Origin: Gammaproteobacteria bacterium
GTDB lineage: Bacteria > Pseudomonadota > Gammaproteobacteria > Steroidobacterales > Woeseiaceae
Direction of reading: 5' to 3'
Length of the DNA: 64,000 bases
NCBI GenBank assembly: GCA_029862045.1
Contig: JAOTYE010000016.1
Span: 29,751-93,750, forward strand
Part shown: piece by piece, positions 18,381 through 27,770 of the stretch
Position numbering within the stretch: the first letter of the stretch is position 1
Layout of the letters: each line of letters begins with the position of its first letter
Program-made: the position numbers and the translations under genes
The notes under the pieces: model-generated
Databases searched by the model: none
What the model was told of the DNA's origin: nothing
What the model saw: only the letters and a program-made list of their open reading frames with translations

Positions 18381-19838
18381 TTATTTGCCGGGTCCGCCAG
18401 TATATCGCTGCGCCGTAAGCGCCGCCCGGATTTCCGCCAGTTCTGTGTCGCTCCGCAGACGGACTTCACCGTCGTCGACAGCGACGCCCAGCTGCCCGAG
18501 CAATGGTCGGACGTTCGGGAATCCCGCGGCGTCCGCGTATTGCCGATACAAGTTCATGAACAGGGGCAGCTCGAGGAACGAGTCGAATGTTGTGAACAGT
18601 TCCGCTCCCGACCAGGTTCGCTGCGACGGCAAACAGCAACGCTGAAACTGATCGAGAACCGTATCGAGAGACTCTTTGCCGTGCGATCGTTGCCGTAATT
18701 CGACATCCGCCATCAATGCCAATGCTGCGCCACTCCAGTAGATTTTCATTCGACTATTGCGCTCGTCACCGCTCGCCGCTGCATTCGGTGACAGGCCGGG
18801 GACGGATTCGCGCCCGCGTTCGAGGCCGTCATACAGCTTTTGCCAAGCGTAATTTTCCGTGTAACGTCCGGCACGTGCGAGCAACACGTTCTGGTAATAC
18901 TGCGCAAATCCTTCCCCTATCCAGCGCTGTTCTGCGCGCAGATACGGCAACATCATGTGAGACAGCTCATGCGTGGCTGTCCAGTCTTCGTAAAACGACT
19001 GCATCGGTTGCTGCGAATCGATCAGCAATTCGACTGTCTCACCGCCGTCACGAACAACACGGCCGAACAACACGGGCGAATCGCTCGGCCACGGAGTATT
19101 GCCGATCGGGAAGACAACGATGCGGGCCGCTGGATTCGGAAAACGCCCGTAGGCGAGCGTGATGTTGTATGCCGTCTCCTGAATCCAGTCAACGATCGGC
19201 GCTGCATCAATGTCTTCTGCAACGCGCAGTAACTCGATTCTCAGGTCTGTGCCTGCGATGTTTGCAACAGAAGAGTCGAAGTGACCGAAAATCGCGATTG
19301 CGCTACCGCTCTGGGGCGAAGCGTTGAGTAGGTAAGCATTATCGGTGGTCTTAATCGGCCGCCATGGCACTGAGACCTGCACGTCATTCGGCAACCGAAA
19401 CTGCACGCGAATCTCATCGTCGCCACCGAGACGAGGCCGCCACATCCAAACCGTCGGCGTGACGAGAAAATTGGAAGCGTGCAACAAGTCGTTGCGCTGA
19501 TCTGCTTGTGCCGCGCTGCGCAGATCGACTGCATAACTCAGACAGCGAATGCCGTTGCCCGATATCGTCAAGCGCCGGCCGCGATTACTGATCTGATCAC
19601 CGTTATCGCAGTCGCGCGCATCAAGCAGAAAACGTCCGGCGTCGCGTGATCGGGCCGAAATCGCATTCGCGGGCGCCGCGAATCGTGCAACGACCTCCAT
19701 GCGGCTTAATGCCGCATCCACTTCGATGGTATAGATGTGGATTGCCGCCGATGCAGGTGACGCGATGCCGATCAGGGCAACACACAGCACGCCGATAAAC
19801 ACAGCCTGTCGGCGTTTCTGAATGATAATCGTTCTCAA
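18381..19838 (-). CDS. Secreted gluzincin-type zinc metalloprotease-like protein
   Basis: A 485-residue protein with a signal peptide (hydrophobic residues 12-29, AxA-type cleavage near 31). The zinc motif HELSH is at residues 290-294 and a third ligand is likely Glu309 in IGEGFAQYYQ, the M1/M61 gluzincin spacing. The N-terminal 200 residues are beta-rich as in M61-type peptidases. It sits 14 bases upstream of fdhD in the same direction, but no functional link to formate oxidation is evident. The exact peptidase family is uncertain. Confidence 0.75.
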   Translation of the reverse strand: MRTIIIQKRRQAVFIGVLCVALIGIASPASAAIHIYTIEVDAALSRMEVVARFAAPANAISARSRDAGRFLLDARDCDNGDQISNRGRRLTISGNGIRCLSYAVDLRSAAQADQRNDLLHASNFLVTPTVWMWRPRLGGDDEIRVQFRLPNDVQVSVPWRPIKTTDNAYLLNASPQSGSAIAIFGHFDSSVANIAGTDLRIELLRVAEDIDAAPIVDWIQETAYNITLAYGRFPNPAARIVVFPIGNTPWPSDSPVLFGRVVRDGGETVELLIDSQQPMQSFYEDWTATHELSHMMLPYLRAEQRWIGEGFAQYYQNVLLARAGRYTENYAWQKLYDGLERGRESVPGLSPNAAASGDERNSRMKIYWSGAALALMADVELRQRSHGKESLDTVLDQFQRCCLPSQRTWSGAELFTTFDSFLELPLFMNLYRQYADAAGFPNVRPLLGQLGVAVDDGEVRLRSDTELAEIRAALTAQRYTGGPGK

Positions 19839-19989
19839 CTAGCCCGCCGGTACGTCGGGCAGGTAAGCGTCGTTATGCCACCGTTCATAAAACATCGTCT
19901 ACAATTGCGTCGCAGTTTGGTCATTATCGTTTAGAATGCTTGGCCCCGGATACGTTCCGGGCAAGCCACAGATATCGAAGGAGACTCCG
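19839..19989. other. Divergent intergenic region between the gluzincin gene and HiPIP
   Basis: About 150 bases separating divergent genes, so it must hold promoters for the leftward formate dehydrogenase operon and for HiPIP. I see no convincing operator. An AAGGAG ribosome-binding site lies at 19978-19983 just before the HiPIP TTG start. Confidence 0.4.
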
Positions 19990-20313
19990 TTGAGCAAGAT
20001 CGCACGCCGTAAGTTTATTCAATTGTCAGCCGTAGCCGTTGCAGGTTGCCTGGCCAACCCCGGCCGCAGGGCGTTCGCAGAGGATTTGCCGCAGCTTGCT
20101 ACAGACGATGCAATGGCCAATGCCATGAGGTACACGCACGACGCGAGCACTGTAGATCCTGCGACGCGCACCAATCCCGCGGCTGATCAGACTTGCGCTA
20201 ACTGCGCGCTGATTCAGGGCAACGATGGCGATGAGTGGCGTCCGTGCCAGATCTTCCCGGGCAAGGCCGTGAATGCCAAAGGCTGGTGTTCGGTCTGGGC
20301 ACCGCAGGCCTAG
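19990..20313 (+). CDS. High-potential iron-sulfur protein (HiPIP)
   Basis: A small periplasmic [4Fe-4S] electron carrier. From the TTG at 19990 the product is 107 residues: a twin-arginine signal (ARRKFIQLS then a hydrophobic stretch), then the mature domain with Cys69, Cys72, Cys86 and Cys100 in CANC...RPC...GWC order, as in HiPIPs. The TTG is preferred over the ATG at 19936 because AAGGAG lies seven bases before it and it gives a normal Tat signal. A strong terminator hairpin follows. Confidence 0.88.
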   Translation: MSKIARRKFIQLSAVAVAGCLANPGRRAFAEDLPQLATDDAMANAMRYTHDASTVDPATRTNPAADQTCANCALIQGNDGDEWRPCQIFPGKAVNAKGWCSVWAPQA

Positions 20314-20335
20314 TAGCATTTGTGATGAAAAACAC

Positions 20336-20362
20336 AACGCCGGCGCTGGCGCCGGCGTTTTT
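20336..20362 (+). terminator. Rho-independent terminator after HiPIP
   Basis: The inverted repeat AACGCCGGCGC / GCGCCGGCGTT (11 pairs, minimal loop) runs into TTTTT, 22 bases after the HiPIP stop. It ends just before the next gene on the same strand, so HiPIP is probably its own unit. Confidence 0.85.
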
Positions 20363-20367
20363 CGTTC

Positions 20368-21231
20368 ATGACTGAAGCACGCATCCAGCATTTCTACGAC
20401 GAGCCAAGTGGGACGTTGAGCTATGTCGTTGCCGACGAACGCAGTGGGCACGCCGCCATAATCGATCCGGTTGTCGGGTACTCGACGGTCTCCGGCAGGA
20501 TTGACGCCAGCCCGTCCGACGTCGTCATCGAGTATGTTCATAGAGAGAAATTGGGCCTCGAGTGGATTCTGGAGACGCATGCGCATGCTGACCACCTGAC
20601 AGGTGCGCAGTACATAAAGTCGCAACTGGGCGGCGCCGTCGCCATCGGCGACGGAATTCGACAAGTGCAGGCGCACTTCGGTCCGGTGTTCAATCTTGGG
20701 CCACCGTTTGCGGCCGATGGACACCAATTCGACAGGCTTTTCTCTGACGGCGATACATTTCAGATCGGCGAGCTTAATTGCGAAGTCATCGCGACGCCTG
20801 GCCATACTAACGATAGTGTGAGCTACAAGATTGGCTCGGCTGTATTTGTCGGCGACAGCATGTTCATGCCCGACTTCGGTACGGCACGCTGCGATTTTCC
20901 AGGTGGCGATGCGGAACTGTTGTACGACTCAATCCAGCGAGTCTTGTCCCTGCCGGCTGATACGCGCCTCTTCATGTGCCATGACTACATGCCTGGCGGG
21001 CGCGAGCTGCGTTGGGAGTGTTCGGTCGCCGAACAACGCGCAGAAAATATTCACCTGAGAGAAAACGCCAGCAAGTCCGCGTTCACGAGCATGCGTACAG
21101 AACGCGATGCATCGCTCAATCTGCCGGCGTTGATTGTGCCGGCAATTCAGGTCAACATTCGAGCGGGACATTTGCCCGATGCCGAAGATAACGACATCGC
21201 GTATATCAAGACTCCCATCGACACACTGTAA
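20368..21231 (+). CDS. MBL-fold metallohydrolase, persulfide-dioxygenase-like
   Basis: A 287-residue metallo-beta-lactamase-fold protein. The metal motif THAHADH (His71, His73, Asp75, His76), the ATPGHTNDSVSY segment and the GTARCDFPGGDAELLYDSIQR segment match the persulfide dioxygenase (ETHE1/Blh-like) branch, which oxidises glutathione persulfide to sulfite with non-haem iron. No rhodanese domain or sulfide:quinone reductase gene is adjacent. The ATG at 20368 follows the HiPIP terminator directly, with no clear ribosome-binding site. Confidence 0.85.
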   Translation: MTEARIQHFYDEPSGTLSYVVADERSGHAAIIDPVVGYSTVSGRIDASPSDVVIEYVHREKLGLEWILETHAHADHLTGAQYIKSQLGGAVAIGDGIRQVQAHFGPVFNLGPPFAADGHQFDRLFSDGDTFQIGELNCEVIATPGHTNDSVSYKIGSAVFVGDSMFMPDFGTARCDFPGGDAELLYDSIQRVLSLPADTRLFMCHDYMPGGRELRWECSVAEQRAENIHLRENASKSAFTSMRTERDASLNLPALIVPAIQVNIRAGHLPDAEDNDIAYIKTPIDTL

Positions 21232-21254
21232 CCGACCCGAGGGGGAGACCTGAC

Positions 21255-22439
21255 TTGTTCGAATCGCTACAGGCAATGCCGGCGGACGCTATTCTCGGGT
21301 TGATCGCTGAGCACAGGGACGACCCACGTGCCAACAAGATTGATCTTGGCGTTGGCGTCTATCGTAATGCTGCGGGCGAGACGCCCGTTCTCGCAACCGT
21401 GAAAAAGGCAGAGCGAATACTCCTGGAAACCCAGTGCAGCAAGGCCTACCTCGGTACCGCGGGCGATCCGGCGTTCAATACTGCAATGCAGGCGATGATG
21501 TTTGCAGATGCCGTGCCGGATGAAAGGCTCATGACCATTCAGACGCCGGGCGGCTCCGGCTCCCTGCGAGTCGCCGCGGGTCTGTTGCTTCGCGCGCGGC
21601 AAAATACGACTGTGTGGGTCAGCGACCCGACCTGGAGTAATCATGTGCCGCTTTTGGGCGGTGCGGGACTGGCGCTCAAGCCGTATCCGTACTACGACAG
21701 CGACAAGCACATTGTTCAGATGGACGCGATGCTTGAGACATTACGTGCAGCACCGCAAGGCGACGTCGTGCTGTTGCATGCCTGCTGCCACAACCCCTCT
21801 GGGCTCGATCCGTCTGATGATGACTGGCGAGCGATCGCCGAGGTTATTGTCGAGCGCGAACTCGTGCCGTTCATTGATTCGGCGTATCAGGGTTTCGCAC
21901 GCAGTATCGATGATGACGCGTTCGCGATCAGACACCTGGCCGAATTAGTGCCTGAGATGATCGTTTCGAACTCGTGTTCGAAAAATTTCGGCTTATACCG
22001 CGACCGCGTCGGCACGGTATCATTGCTTGCGGCCAATGCAGTTACGGCCGAGGTGGTTTCCAGTCAAGCCAATAGTTATGTGCGGACGCTGTACTCGATA
22101 CCACCCGACCATGGTGCAGCTGTCGTCAGTATGATTCTCCATGACGAAGCGCTGCGGGCGGAGTGGCTTGCGGAACTCGACGACATGCGGATTCGACTGC
22201 AGGGCATGCGAGCATTGCTCAACGATGCGCTCGCCGAGAAAGTCCCCGAGCGTGATTTTTCCCACCTCGTACATGCGAATGGCATGTTTTGCTTCCTCGG
22301 CATTACCGCCGAACAGGTCGCGAGGCTAAAGAAAGACTTCGGCATCTATATGGTCGACTCGAGCCGCATCAATGTGGCCGGCATTACGCAGGAAAACGTC
22401 GACTACCTGGCCGACTCCATCGCAAGCGTGCTGAGTTGA
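21255..22439 (+). CDS. Aspartate/aromatic aminotransferase, class I
   Basis: A 394-residue PLP-dependent aminotransferase of the AspC/TyrB group. Lys243 in SNSCSKNFGLYRDRVG is the Schiff-base lysine, HACCHNPSGLDPSD carries the conserved Asn-Pro, and the YLGTAGDP and DSAYQGFA segments are typical. It would interconvert aspartate or aromatic amino acids with their 2-oxo acids. The TTG at 21255 is supported by GGGGGAG nine bases upstream. It ends against palindromic repeat copy 3. Confidence 0.92.
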   Translation: MFESLQAMPADAILGLIAEHRDDPRANKIDLGVGVYRNAAGETPVLATVKKAERILLETQCSKAYLGTAGDPAFNTAMQAMMFADAVPDERLMTIQTPGGSGSLRVAAGLLLRARQNTTVWVSDPTWSNHVPLLGGAGLALKPYPYYDSDKHIVQMDAMLETLRAAPQGDVVLLHACCHNPSGLDPSDDDWRAIAEVIVERELVPFIDSAYQGFARSIDDDAFAIRHLAELVPEMIVSNSCSKNFGLYRDRVGTVSLLAANAVTAEVVSSQANSYVRTLYSIPPDHGAAVVSMILHDEALRAEWLAELDDMRIRLQGMRALLNDALAEKVPERDFSHLVHANGMFCFLGITAEQVARLKKDFGIYMVDSSRINVAGITQENVDYLADSIASVLS

Positions 22440-22445
22440 TTGCAG

Positions 22446-22528
22446 GGCCCGTGGGCGAGACGTTTCTTACCGGAAGTAAAGCGCAGCGCAGCGAGCCATG
22501 ACGGGGAGAAATGTGTCGCCCGCGGGCC
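22446..22528. repeat. Intergenic palindromic repeat, copy 3; probable two-way terminator
   Basis: Arms of about 22 bases (GGCCCGTGGGCGAGACGTTT and AATGTGTCGCCCGCGGGCC) pair with two G-T wobbles and one mismatch around the core GGAAGTAAAGCGCAGCG...GCGAGCCATGA. The arm sequence differs from copy 2 but pairing is kept. It lies between the convergent aminotransferase and ferric-reductase-like genes. Confidence 0.85.
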
Positions 22529-22534
22529 GTTAAA

Positions 22535-23134
22535 CTAATTCTCGCGTCGTTGGGCGAAGAAGGCTGCCAGGCGGATGGTTATGGCTACGGCCGTTAGTAA
22601 GAGCAGAATGCCATTGATGCCGCCGAGTTGGTCGAGGGATCCCGGCAACAGGGTTGGTATGAAGGCGGCGAGGATCCAGTACAGTCCGACTTTGTGCAGC
22701 AAGCGCCAGTACCTCGGGCCGATTGCCCTGGCCGTCGCATCAAACGAGGTGAAAAACATAAGGTAGATCACGACGTAGGTCAGTCCGCCAAGCAGACGCT
22801 CGCTGATGCGGACGTTGAAATCGGCAATCATGTTCGCGCGATAGAGAATCAAGCCAAGGTGCGCCGTGTGAATGCCGGCGAACGCGATACCGATCAGCCG
22901 GCGATTCCTGAGCAGCGCAATAGTCAACGGCGAATTTACAAGTTGTCGCAACGGGCGTGCGATGAACACGACAAGTAGTACGACAAACGCGGCATGGGCG
23001 CTCAGTCGCAGCGACAAGCGGATATTGTCGTCATTAACGCCGGCGCTGCCCAGATAAACTGCTGCAGCCATAGCAGTAACAGCGATGGCTGCAACGAATA
23101 CCGTCCAGTTGCGCTGATTACTCGTCATTGCCAT
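22535..23134 (-). CDS. Ferric reductase-like transmembrane domain protein
   Basis: A 199-residue integral membrane protein with about six hydrophobic helices. Histidines in LRLSAHAAFVVLL, AGIHTAHLGLIL and LLHKVGLYW are placed like the haem ligands of the ferric reductase-like/MsrQ (YedZ) family. No MsrP partner is present. It is the last gene of a three-gene leftward operon and overlaps the DUF192 gene by 17 bases. Confidence 0.75.
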   Translation of the reverse strand: MAMTSNQRNWTVFVAAIAVTAMAAAVYLGSAGVNDDNIRLSLRLSAHAAFVVLLVVFIARPLRQLVNSPLTIALLRNRRLIGIAFAGIHTAHLGLILYRANMIADFNVRISERLLGGLTYVVIYLMFFTSFDATARAIGPRYWRLLHKVGLYWILAAFIPTLLPGSLDQLGGINGILLLLTAVAITIRLAAFFAQRREN

Positions 23135-23591
23135 GCGCTGGCCCCCAAAAAAGTCGGCTGTTCTCGTCGATGAACAGGCGGTCGGCGGTACCGGCGTTGA
23201 GTTCGAGTACGTAAGTCACGGGCTCGAGCGAAGTTACGGAACGTAGTGATAGTGGCTCCGTGTTTTTGGCAATCGACGCTACGGTACCGTCGCTGCGGGC
23301 GAAGATCATGTCGAGTGGTATGAAGGTATTCTTCATCCACATCGAGTGGATGCTCGCGTTCTCGTACACAAAGAACATGCCTGTTGTTTGTGGCAGGGCG
23401 CGAACGTGCATCAGGCCGCGGGCGCGTTGCCTGTCGTCGAGCGCAAGGTAAATGTTGAAGCGATAACAGGCATATGCGCTCGCTTCGATGATCAGCACGT
23501 CTGTGGCGAATGCGGCATCGAGTTCCTCATTGGCGGCAGCCGGTGTCGCCACAGCCAGTGCCATGACAGCAGTCAGAAACCACTGCCTCAC
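23118..23591 (-). CDS. DUF192 family secreted protein
   Basis: A 157-residue protein with a signal peptide (AVMALAVATPAAANE) and the DUF192 fold pattern: ARGLMHVRALPQTTGMFFVYENASIHSMWMKNTFIPLDMIF. The family is common and of unknown function, usually periplasmic in proteobacteria. Its start overlaps the upstream gene's stop by four bases. Confidence 0.88.
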   Translation of the reverse strand: MRQWFLTAVMALAVATPAAANEELDAAFATDVLIIEASAYACYRFNIYLALDDRQRARGLMHVRALPQTTGMFFVYENASIHSMWMKNTFIPLDMIFARSDGTVASIAKNTEPLSLRSVTSLEPVTYVLELNAGTADRLFIDENSRLFWGPAHGNDE

Positions 23592-24283
23592 GAGGAACTC
23601 CAGTCGAGCAAACCCGAGAATTTCAATTCAGTGATCAACACGCTCGAATCGCCGTTGACCTCCGGAAGCGGTGATACACAATATAGGATGCCGCCAATCG
23701 AGAATAGATCACCAGTATCATCGAGCGCCTCGAGCGATGTGACATCGGTCAGACAATTATCGAGATTCGATGTACTGAAGAACCGGCCGTCGCCTTCCTC
23801 GATCACTGTCACATTGCTCGCATACTCGCTGCCGAGCGCCTCGCGCGGTAATTCAGGAATAGCAATAATCACCACGATGCGGCGTTCCTCGCCGGCCACT
23901 TTCCCGGCAAAGCGCAATCGAGCGCCGCGGCCCTCAGGTCTCGGCATACCCGCGCATTCGAGGTCGTTCTTGTGCCAGTCCAGGCGCAGCGAAATTGCGC
24001 CGTACAACTCGGTTTGTAATCGACCCGCGTTGCCGCACATGAGAACCGGCGTCTCGGCGGCGTCGGCAGCCGGCGCCTCCACTTCATTGGCCGGTTTGCA
24101 GCTCGCAAGCGCCACCGCGACGGTCAGCAAGAAGCCAAACCGGGTACTGAAAAGGCGCGTCAGGGCGCATTTTTTCTCAAATATCTGCAATTTCGTGGAT
24201 CGGTGGTTGTCCGAAGTGGGAGCATTATTACCAAAGTAGGGCCCGTATGAGTAAAAAACATCGCGACCGGTTGGCTCACCCAT
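23588..24283 (-). CDS. Probable lipoprotein of unknown function
   Basis: No family recognised. A hydrophobic stretch followed by the lipobox VALASC indicates a lipoprotein, and the mature part is acidic with several cysteines. From the ATG at 24283 (preceded by AGAGAGG) the product is 231 residues, but about 40 residues would precede the signal peptide, which is unusual. An in-frame TTG at 24190 would give a normal signal peptide but has no clear ribosome-binding site. It heads the three-gene operon with DUF192 and the membrane protein, divergent from moxR. Confidence 0.6.
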   Translation of the reverse strand: MGEPTGRDVFYSYGPYFGNNAPTSDNHRSTKLQIFEKKCALTRLFSTRFGFLLTVAVALASCKPANEVEAPAADAAETPVLMCGNAGRLQTELYGAISLRLDWHKNDLECAGMPRPEGRGARLRFAGKVAGEERRIVVIIAIPELPREALGSEYASNVTVIEEGDGRFFSTSNLDNCLTDVTSLEALDDTGDLFSIGGILYCVSPLPEVNGDSSVLITELKFSGLLDWSSS

Positions 24284-24329
24284 GCATCCTCTCTAAAATG
24301 GCACGCCGATTTTTCGACCGGAGTTTTTG

Positions 24330-25298
24330 ATGAGCGTCGTAGAACAATTCCAACAACTCGAGGCGCACGCCAGCCGCCTGATCATCGGGCAGTCGCACCT
24401 GATCAACCGTATGTTGATCGCGCTGCTATGCGATGGTCACCTCCTCGTTGAGGGGGCACCAGGGCTCGCAAAAACCCGGGCGATCAAGGTTCTCGCCGAG
24501 AGCATCGAGGGCGACTTCCACCGTCTGCAGTTCACACCCGATCTTCTGCCAGCCGACCTGACCGGTACTGACATCTACCGGCCACAGGAGGGCACATTCG
24601 AGTTTCGCAAAGGCCCGCTGTTTCACAATCTGATTCTTGCCGATGAAATCAATCGCGCACCTGCGAAAGTGCAATCTGCATTGCTCGAAGCCATGGAGGA
24701 ACGGCAGATCACGGTCGGTGATCGCAGCTACGGACTTGACGACCTGTTCATGGTTATGGCGACGCAGAACCCGATCGAGCAGGAAGGCACCTATCCGCTG
24801 CCCGAGGCGCAGCTTGATCGATTTCTGCTGCACGTCGAGGTCGGCTACCCGACGACAGAGGACGAGCGCCGCATCCTCGTACTCAATCGGGACGAGGCAA
24901 AGTCGGGCGAGCGTGACGCATTCCAGCCGCCGGAATTGCTTTCGGTAGCGTCGATCATGCAGGCGCGACAGGATATCCTGCGCCTGCACCTCGCCGCAGA
25001 ACTCGAGGAGTACATCGTCAACATCGTCGTCTCCACGAGGGATCCGGGTCGTGTGGACGAGTCCCTCGATGGACAGGTCATGTACGGCGCAAGCCCGCGC
25101 GCGAGCATGGGTATTGATCGTGCGGCACGAGCGCACGCCTGGTTGTCGGGTCGTGACTATGTCGGCCCCGAGGATATCCAGGCCGTCGCATCGGATGTCT
25201 TGCGCCACCGGCTCGTGCTGAGCTTCGAGGCTGAGGCTGATGGCGTCAGCGAGAATTCGATTATCGAAAGCATCCTCGACGGCGTCGGAGTTCCCTAG
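24330..25298 (+). CDS. MoxR-family AAA+ ATPase
   Basis: A 322-residue AAA+ ATPase that probably acts as a chaperone for the vWA-domain proteins encoded after it. Walker A is GAPGLAKT (residues 42-49), Walker B is LILADEINRA (about 101-110), and the sensor region ATQNPIEQEGTYPLPEAQLDRF is the MoxR hallmark. I start at ATG 24330; a TTG three bases earlier is possible. It leads the operon MoxR-DUF58-DUF4381-BatA-BatB/C-BatD, the standard order for this system. Confidence 0.93.
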   Translation: MSVVEQFQQLEAHASRLIIGQSHLINRMLIALLCDGHLLVEGAPGLAKTRAIKVLAESIEGDFHRLQFTPDLLPADLTGTDIYRPQEGTFEFRKGPLFHNLILADEINRAPAKVQSALLEAMEERQITVGDRSYGLDDLFMVMATQNPIEQEGTYPLPEAQLDRFLLHVEVGYPTTEDERRILVLNRDEAKSGERDAFQPPELLSVASIMQARQDILRLHLAAELEEYIVNIVVSTRDPGRVDESLDGQVMYGASPRASMGIDRAARAHAWLSGRDYVGPEDIQAVASDVLRHRLVLSFEAEADGVSENSIIESILDGVGVP

Positions 25299-26245
25299 TG
25301 TCCCGGCTGCAGCATCTATATGAGGACGCGTCACCTGTCAGTGTCAGTCAGGCCGGATTGATTCGGCTCAACGGCCCTGCACGTGCGATCGCTCTCGATG
25401 TGCTGCGCGTCAGGTCATTGCAAACCGGTGCATACGTGTCGCATTTCCGTGGTCGCGGTATGGAGTTCGACGAGTCACGGCCTTATCAGCCCGGCGATGA
25501 TCCGCGCAGTATCGACTGGCGCGTAACTGCGCGCAGCACGACGGCGTACACCAAGTTGTTTCGTGAGGAACGCGAGCGTCCCGTACTGGTTGTCGTCGAT
25601 CTGCGTGCCAGCATGCATTTCGCAACCCGGGGATGTTTCAAGTCGGTCAACGCGAGTCGCGCGGCGGCGCTGTTGTCGTGGGCGGCGCATCATCGCGGCG
25701 ATCGGCTCGGCGGCCTGATTTTCGGTGATACCACGCATCGGGAGCTCAAGCCGCGACTCGGACGGCGGGCGGCACTGCAGTATGTGCATGAACTTGTCAG
25801 TCATCCGGACTGGGGCAATAGCGAGCGCAACCCGGGCAGCGACGAGGAAGCGCCGCTGACGCGAGCCATGGCCGCGTTGCGACGCGTCGCCCGGCCGGGA
25901 AGTCTGGTCGTGATACTGAGCGACTTCCTCGGCTTTTCGCGAGCTGCACAGTCTTATCTGTCGAGCGTCGCCCGGCACAACGACGTATTGGCCGTGTTTC
26001 TCAACGATCCGCTCGAACGCAAACTGCCGCCGCCCGGGCGCTATCGACTCGTCTCTCGCGATGACGAGCTGGCGATCGACACGGCTGCAAAAAGTGCTCG
26101 CCACGACTACGCAAACGCCTTCGAGACACGCAGCCAGGAACTCGAGGCGTTCTGTCAGCGTTATGGCGTGCACCTGATGCCGTTGTCGACTGAGGACGAT
26201 CCGGTTACGGCACTGCAGACGGCGCTGGGGCGAAGGACGCACTAG
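25298..26245 (+). CDS. DUF58 domain protein
   Basis: A 315-residue protein with the DUF58 signature GRGMEFDESRPYQPGDDPRSIDWRV shortened here to its key residues: the acidic ESRPYQPGDD and the IDW tryptophan. The rest has a degenerate von Willebrand A-like fold. These proteins occur beside MoxR and Bat genes and are thought to be membrane-stress or assembly factors. The GTG start overlaps the MoxR stop by one base. Confidence 0.9.
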   Translation: MSRLQHLYEDASPVSVSQAGLIRLNGPARAIALDVLRVRSLQTGAYVSHFRGRGMEFDESRPYQPGDDPRSIDWRVTARSTTAYTKLFREERERPVLVVVDLRASMHFATRGCFKSVNASRAAALLSWAAHHRGDRLGGLIFGDTTHRELKPRLGRRAALQYVHELVSHPDWGNSERNPGSDEEAPLTRAMAALRRVARPGSLVVILSDFLGFSRAAQSYLSSVARHNDVLAVFLNDPLERKLPPPGRYRLVSRDDELAIDTAAKSARHDYANAFETRSQELEAFCQRYGVHLMPLSTEDDPVTALQTALGRRTH

Positions 26246-26247
26246 TT

Positions 26248-26739
26248 ATGGATCCCGAGCAGATTCCACTGCGTGACCTGCACCTGCCCGAGGCAATCGA
26301 CTGGTGGCCTCTCGCACCGGGCTGGTGGGTTGTTATTGCTCTGGCTGCCGTCGGTCTCGCGTACCTTTGCAGATACTACCTGCGCCTGCGTGCCCGCGGC
26401 GCCGCCAGACGGCACGCGCTAGTGCAGCTCAATGAGCTTACGGCAGATTTCGAACAGCATCGCAATGCCGTGGCATTCAGCAGCAGTTTGTCGGAGCTGT
26501 TGCGGCGCACGATGCTCGCCTATGCGCCACGGCACGAAGTGGCCGGTCTGACCGGGAACGAGTGGCTCGCGTGGCTGGACAGGGACCTCGACCGGCCGCG
26601 CTTCCAGAGCGATACGGGCCGCAAGTTGCTCGAGCTGCCGTACCGCCAACCCGGTGATGATGTATCCGCGATGGACCTGGTCGATGTCGTTGCAGCTGTG
26701 CGCCAGCGACTTGCGACGCCCGTGGGAGGGCAACACTGA
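26248..26739 (+). CDS. DUF4381 domain protein
   Basis: A 163-residue membrane protein with one N-terminal helix (GWWVVIALAAVGLAYLCRYY) preceded by LPEAIDWWPLAPGWW, which is the family signature, and a cytoplasmic helical domain. DUF4381 proteins occur almost only between DUF58 and BatA genes, as here. Function unknown. The stop overlaps the batA start by one base. Confidence 0.88.
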   Translation: MDPEQIPLRDLHLPEAIDWWPLAPGWWVVIALAAVGLAYLCRYYLRLRARGAARRHALVQLNELTADFEQHRNAVAFSSSLSELLRRTMLAYAPRHEVAGLTGNEWLAWLDRDLDRPRFQSDTGRKLLELPYRQPGDDVSAMDLVDVVAAVRQRLATPVGGQH

Positions 26740-27770
26740 TGTGGTCGCTTGCCTGGCCGTGGGTCCTGCTGGCACTGCCGCTGCCGCTGATCGCGCGCAA
26801 GCTGCTGGCCGAATCGGCCAGTCTGCAGGATGCCGGACTGAAAGTACCGAGTCTGGGTGGATTCGCAATGCTCAGCGATCGGTCGCGCGCGGAGCAGCTA
26901 TTGAATTGGCGTTTTCTGCTCGCAGTCGTCGCCTGGGTGTTGCTCGTCGTTTCCGCAGCGCGGCCGGAGCGCATCGGTGACGAACTCGAAGTTCCAGTCT
27001 CGGGTCGCAACCTCATGCTGGCTGTCGATCTGTCGGGCAGCATGGACCAAAAGGACTTCGAGCTCGGCAGTCGTCGAGTCGATCGACTGACAGCAACCAA
27101 AGCCGTTGCGAGTGATTTCGTCAGTCGTCGCGAAGGCGATCGCATCGGGCTGATCTTGTTCGGCGAGCGCGCGTATTTGCAGGTCCCGCTTACTCTCGAT
27201 CGCGAGACCGTCAGGGTATTGCTCATGGAGGCCTTTATCGGTCTGGCCGGAGAAAAGACGGCAATCGGTGACGCGATCACGCTCGCCGTCAAACGAATTC
27301 ACGATCAGGAGGCAGACGGCAGCGAGCAGGTGCTGGTATTGCTGACGGACGGAGCCAACACAGCCGGTGAGATTGATCCACTCAAAGCGGCGGAACTGGC
27401 GCAGCAAGTCGGATTACGCATCTATACGATCGGCATCGGCGCCGAACAGCTTGAGGTGTCTTCACTGGTGGGTGGGCGTCGCAGCATCAATCCATCGGCT
27501 GACCTGGACGAGGCAACCCTGACGAGCATCGCGGAATTGACAGGTGGGCGCTATTTCCGCGCCAAAGACACAGCTGGCCTGCAGGGTATCTATCAGCTTG
27601 TCGATGAACTTGAGCCTGTCGACGAGCCTGAAGCCGGGTTCCGGCCCGTCAAATCGCTTTACTTCTGGCCGCTCGGCGGTGCATTTGCCCTTGCGGTGCT
27701 GCTTTGCGTTGTCACTTTGTTGCAGAACGTGGCAATGCGGCTTGGTGGGGAACTTCCCGATGCTGGTTGA
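26739..27770 (+). CDS. batA: BatA-like von Willebrand A domain membrane protein
   Basis: A 343-residue protein with two N-terminal hydrophobic segments, a vWA domain and a C-terminal helix. The metal-ion-dependent adhesion site is DLSGS at residues 97-101, followed by the ..TDGANTAG.. segment, so metal binding should be intact. Bat proteins are linked to aerotolerance and envelope stress. The last bases of the gene belong to a 46-base tandem duplication that runs into the start of the next gene. Confidence 0.92.
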   Translation: MWSLAWPWVLLALPLPLIARKLLAESASLQDAGLKVPSLGGFAMLSDRSRAEQLLNWRFLLAVVAWVLLVVSAARPERIGDELEVPVSGRNLMLAVDLSGSMDQKDFELGSRRVDRLTATKAVASDFVSRREGDRIGLILFGERAYLQVPLTLDRETVRVLLMEAFIGLAGEKTAIGDAITLAVKRIHDQEADGSEQVLVLLTDGANTAGEIDPLKAAELAQQVGLRIYTIGIGAEQLEVSSLVGGRRSINPSADLDEATLTSIAELTGGRYFRAKDTAGLQGIYQLVDELEPVDEPEAGFRPVKSLYFWPLGGAFALAVLLCVVTLLQNVAMRLGGELPDAG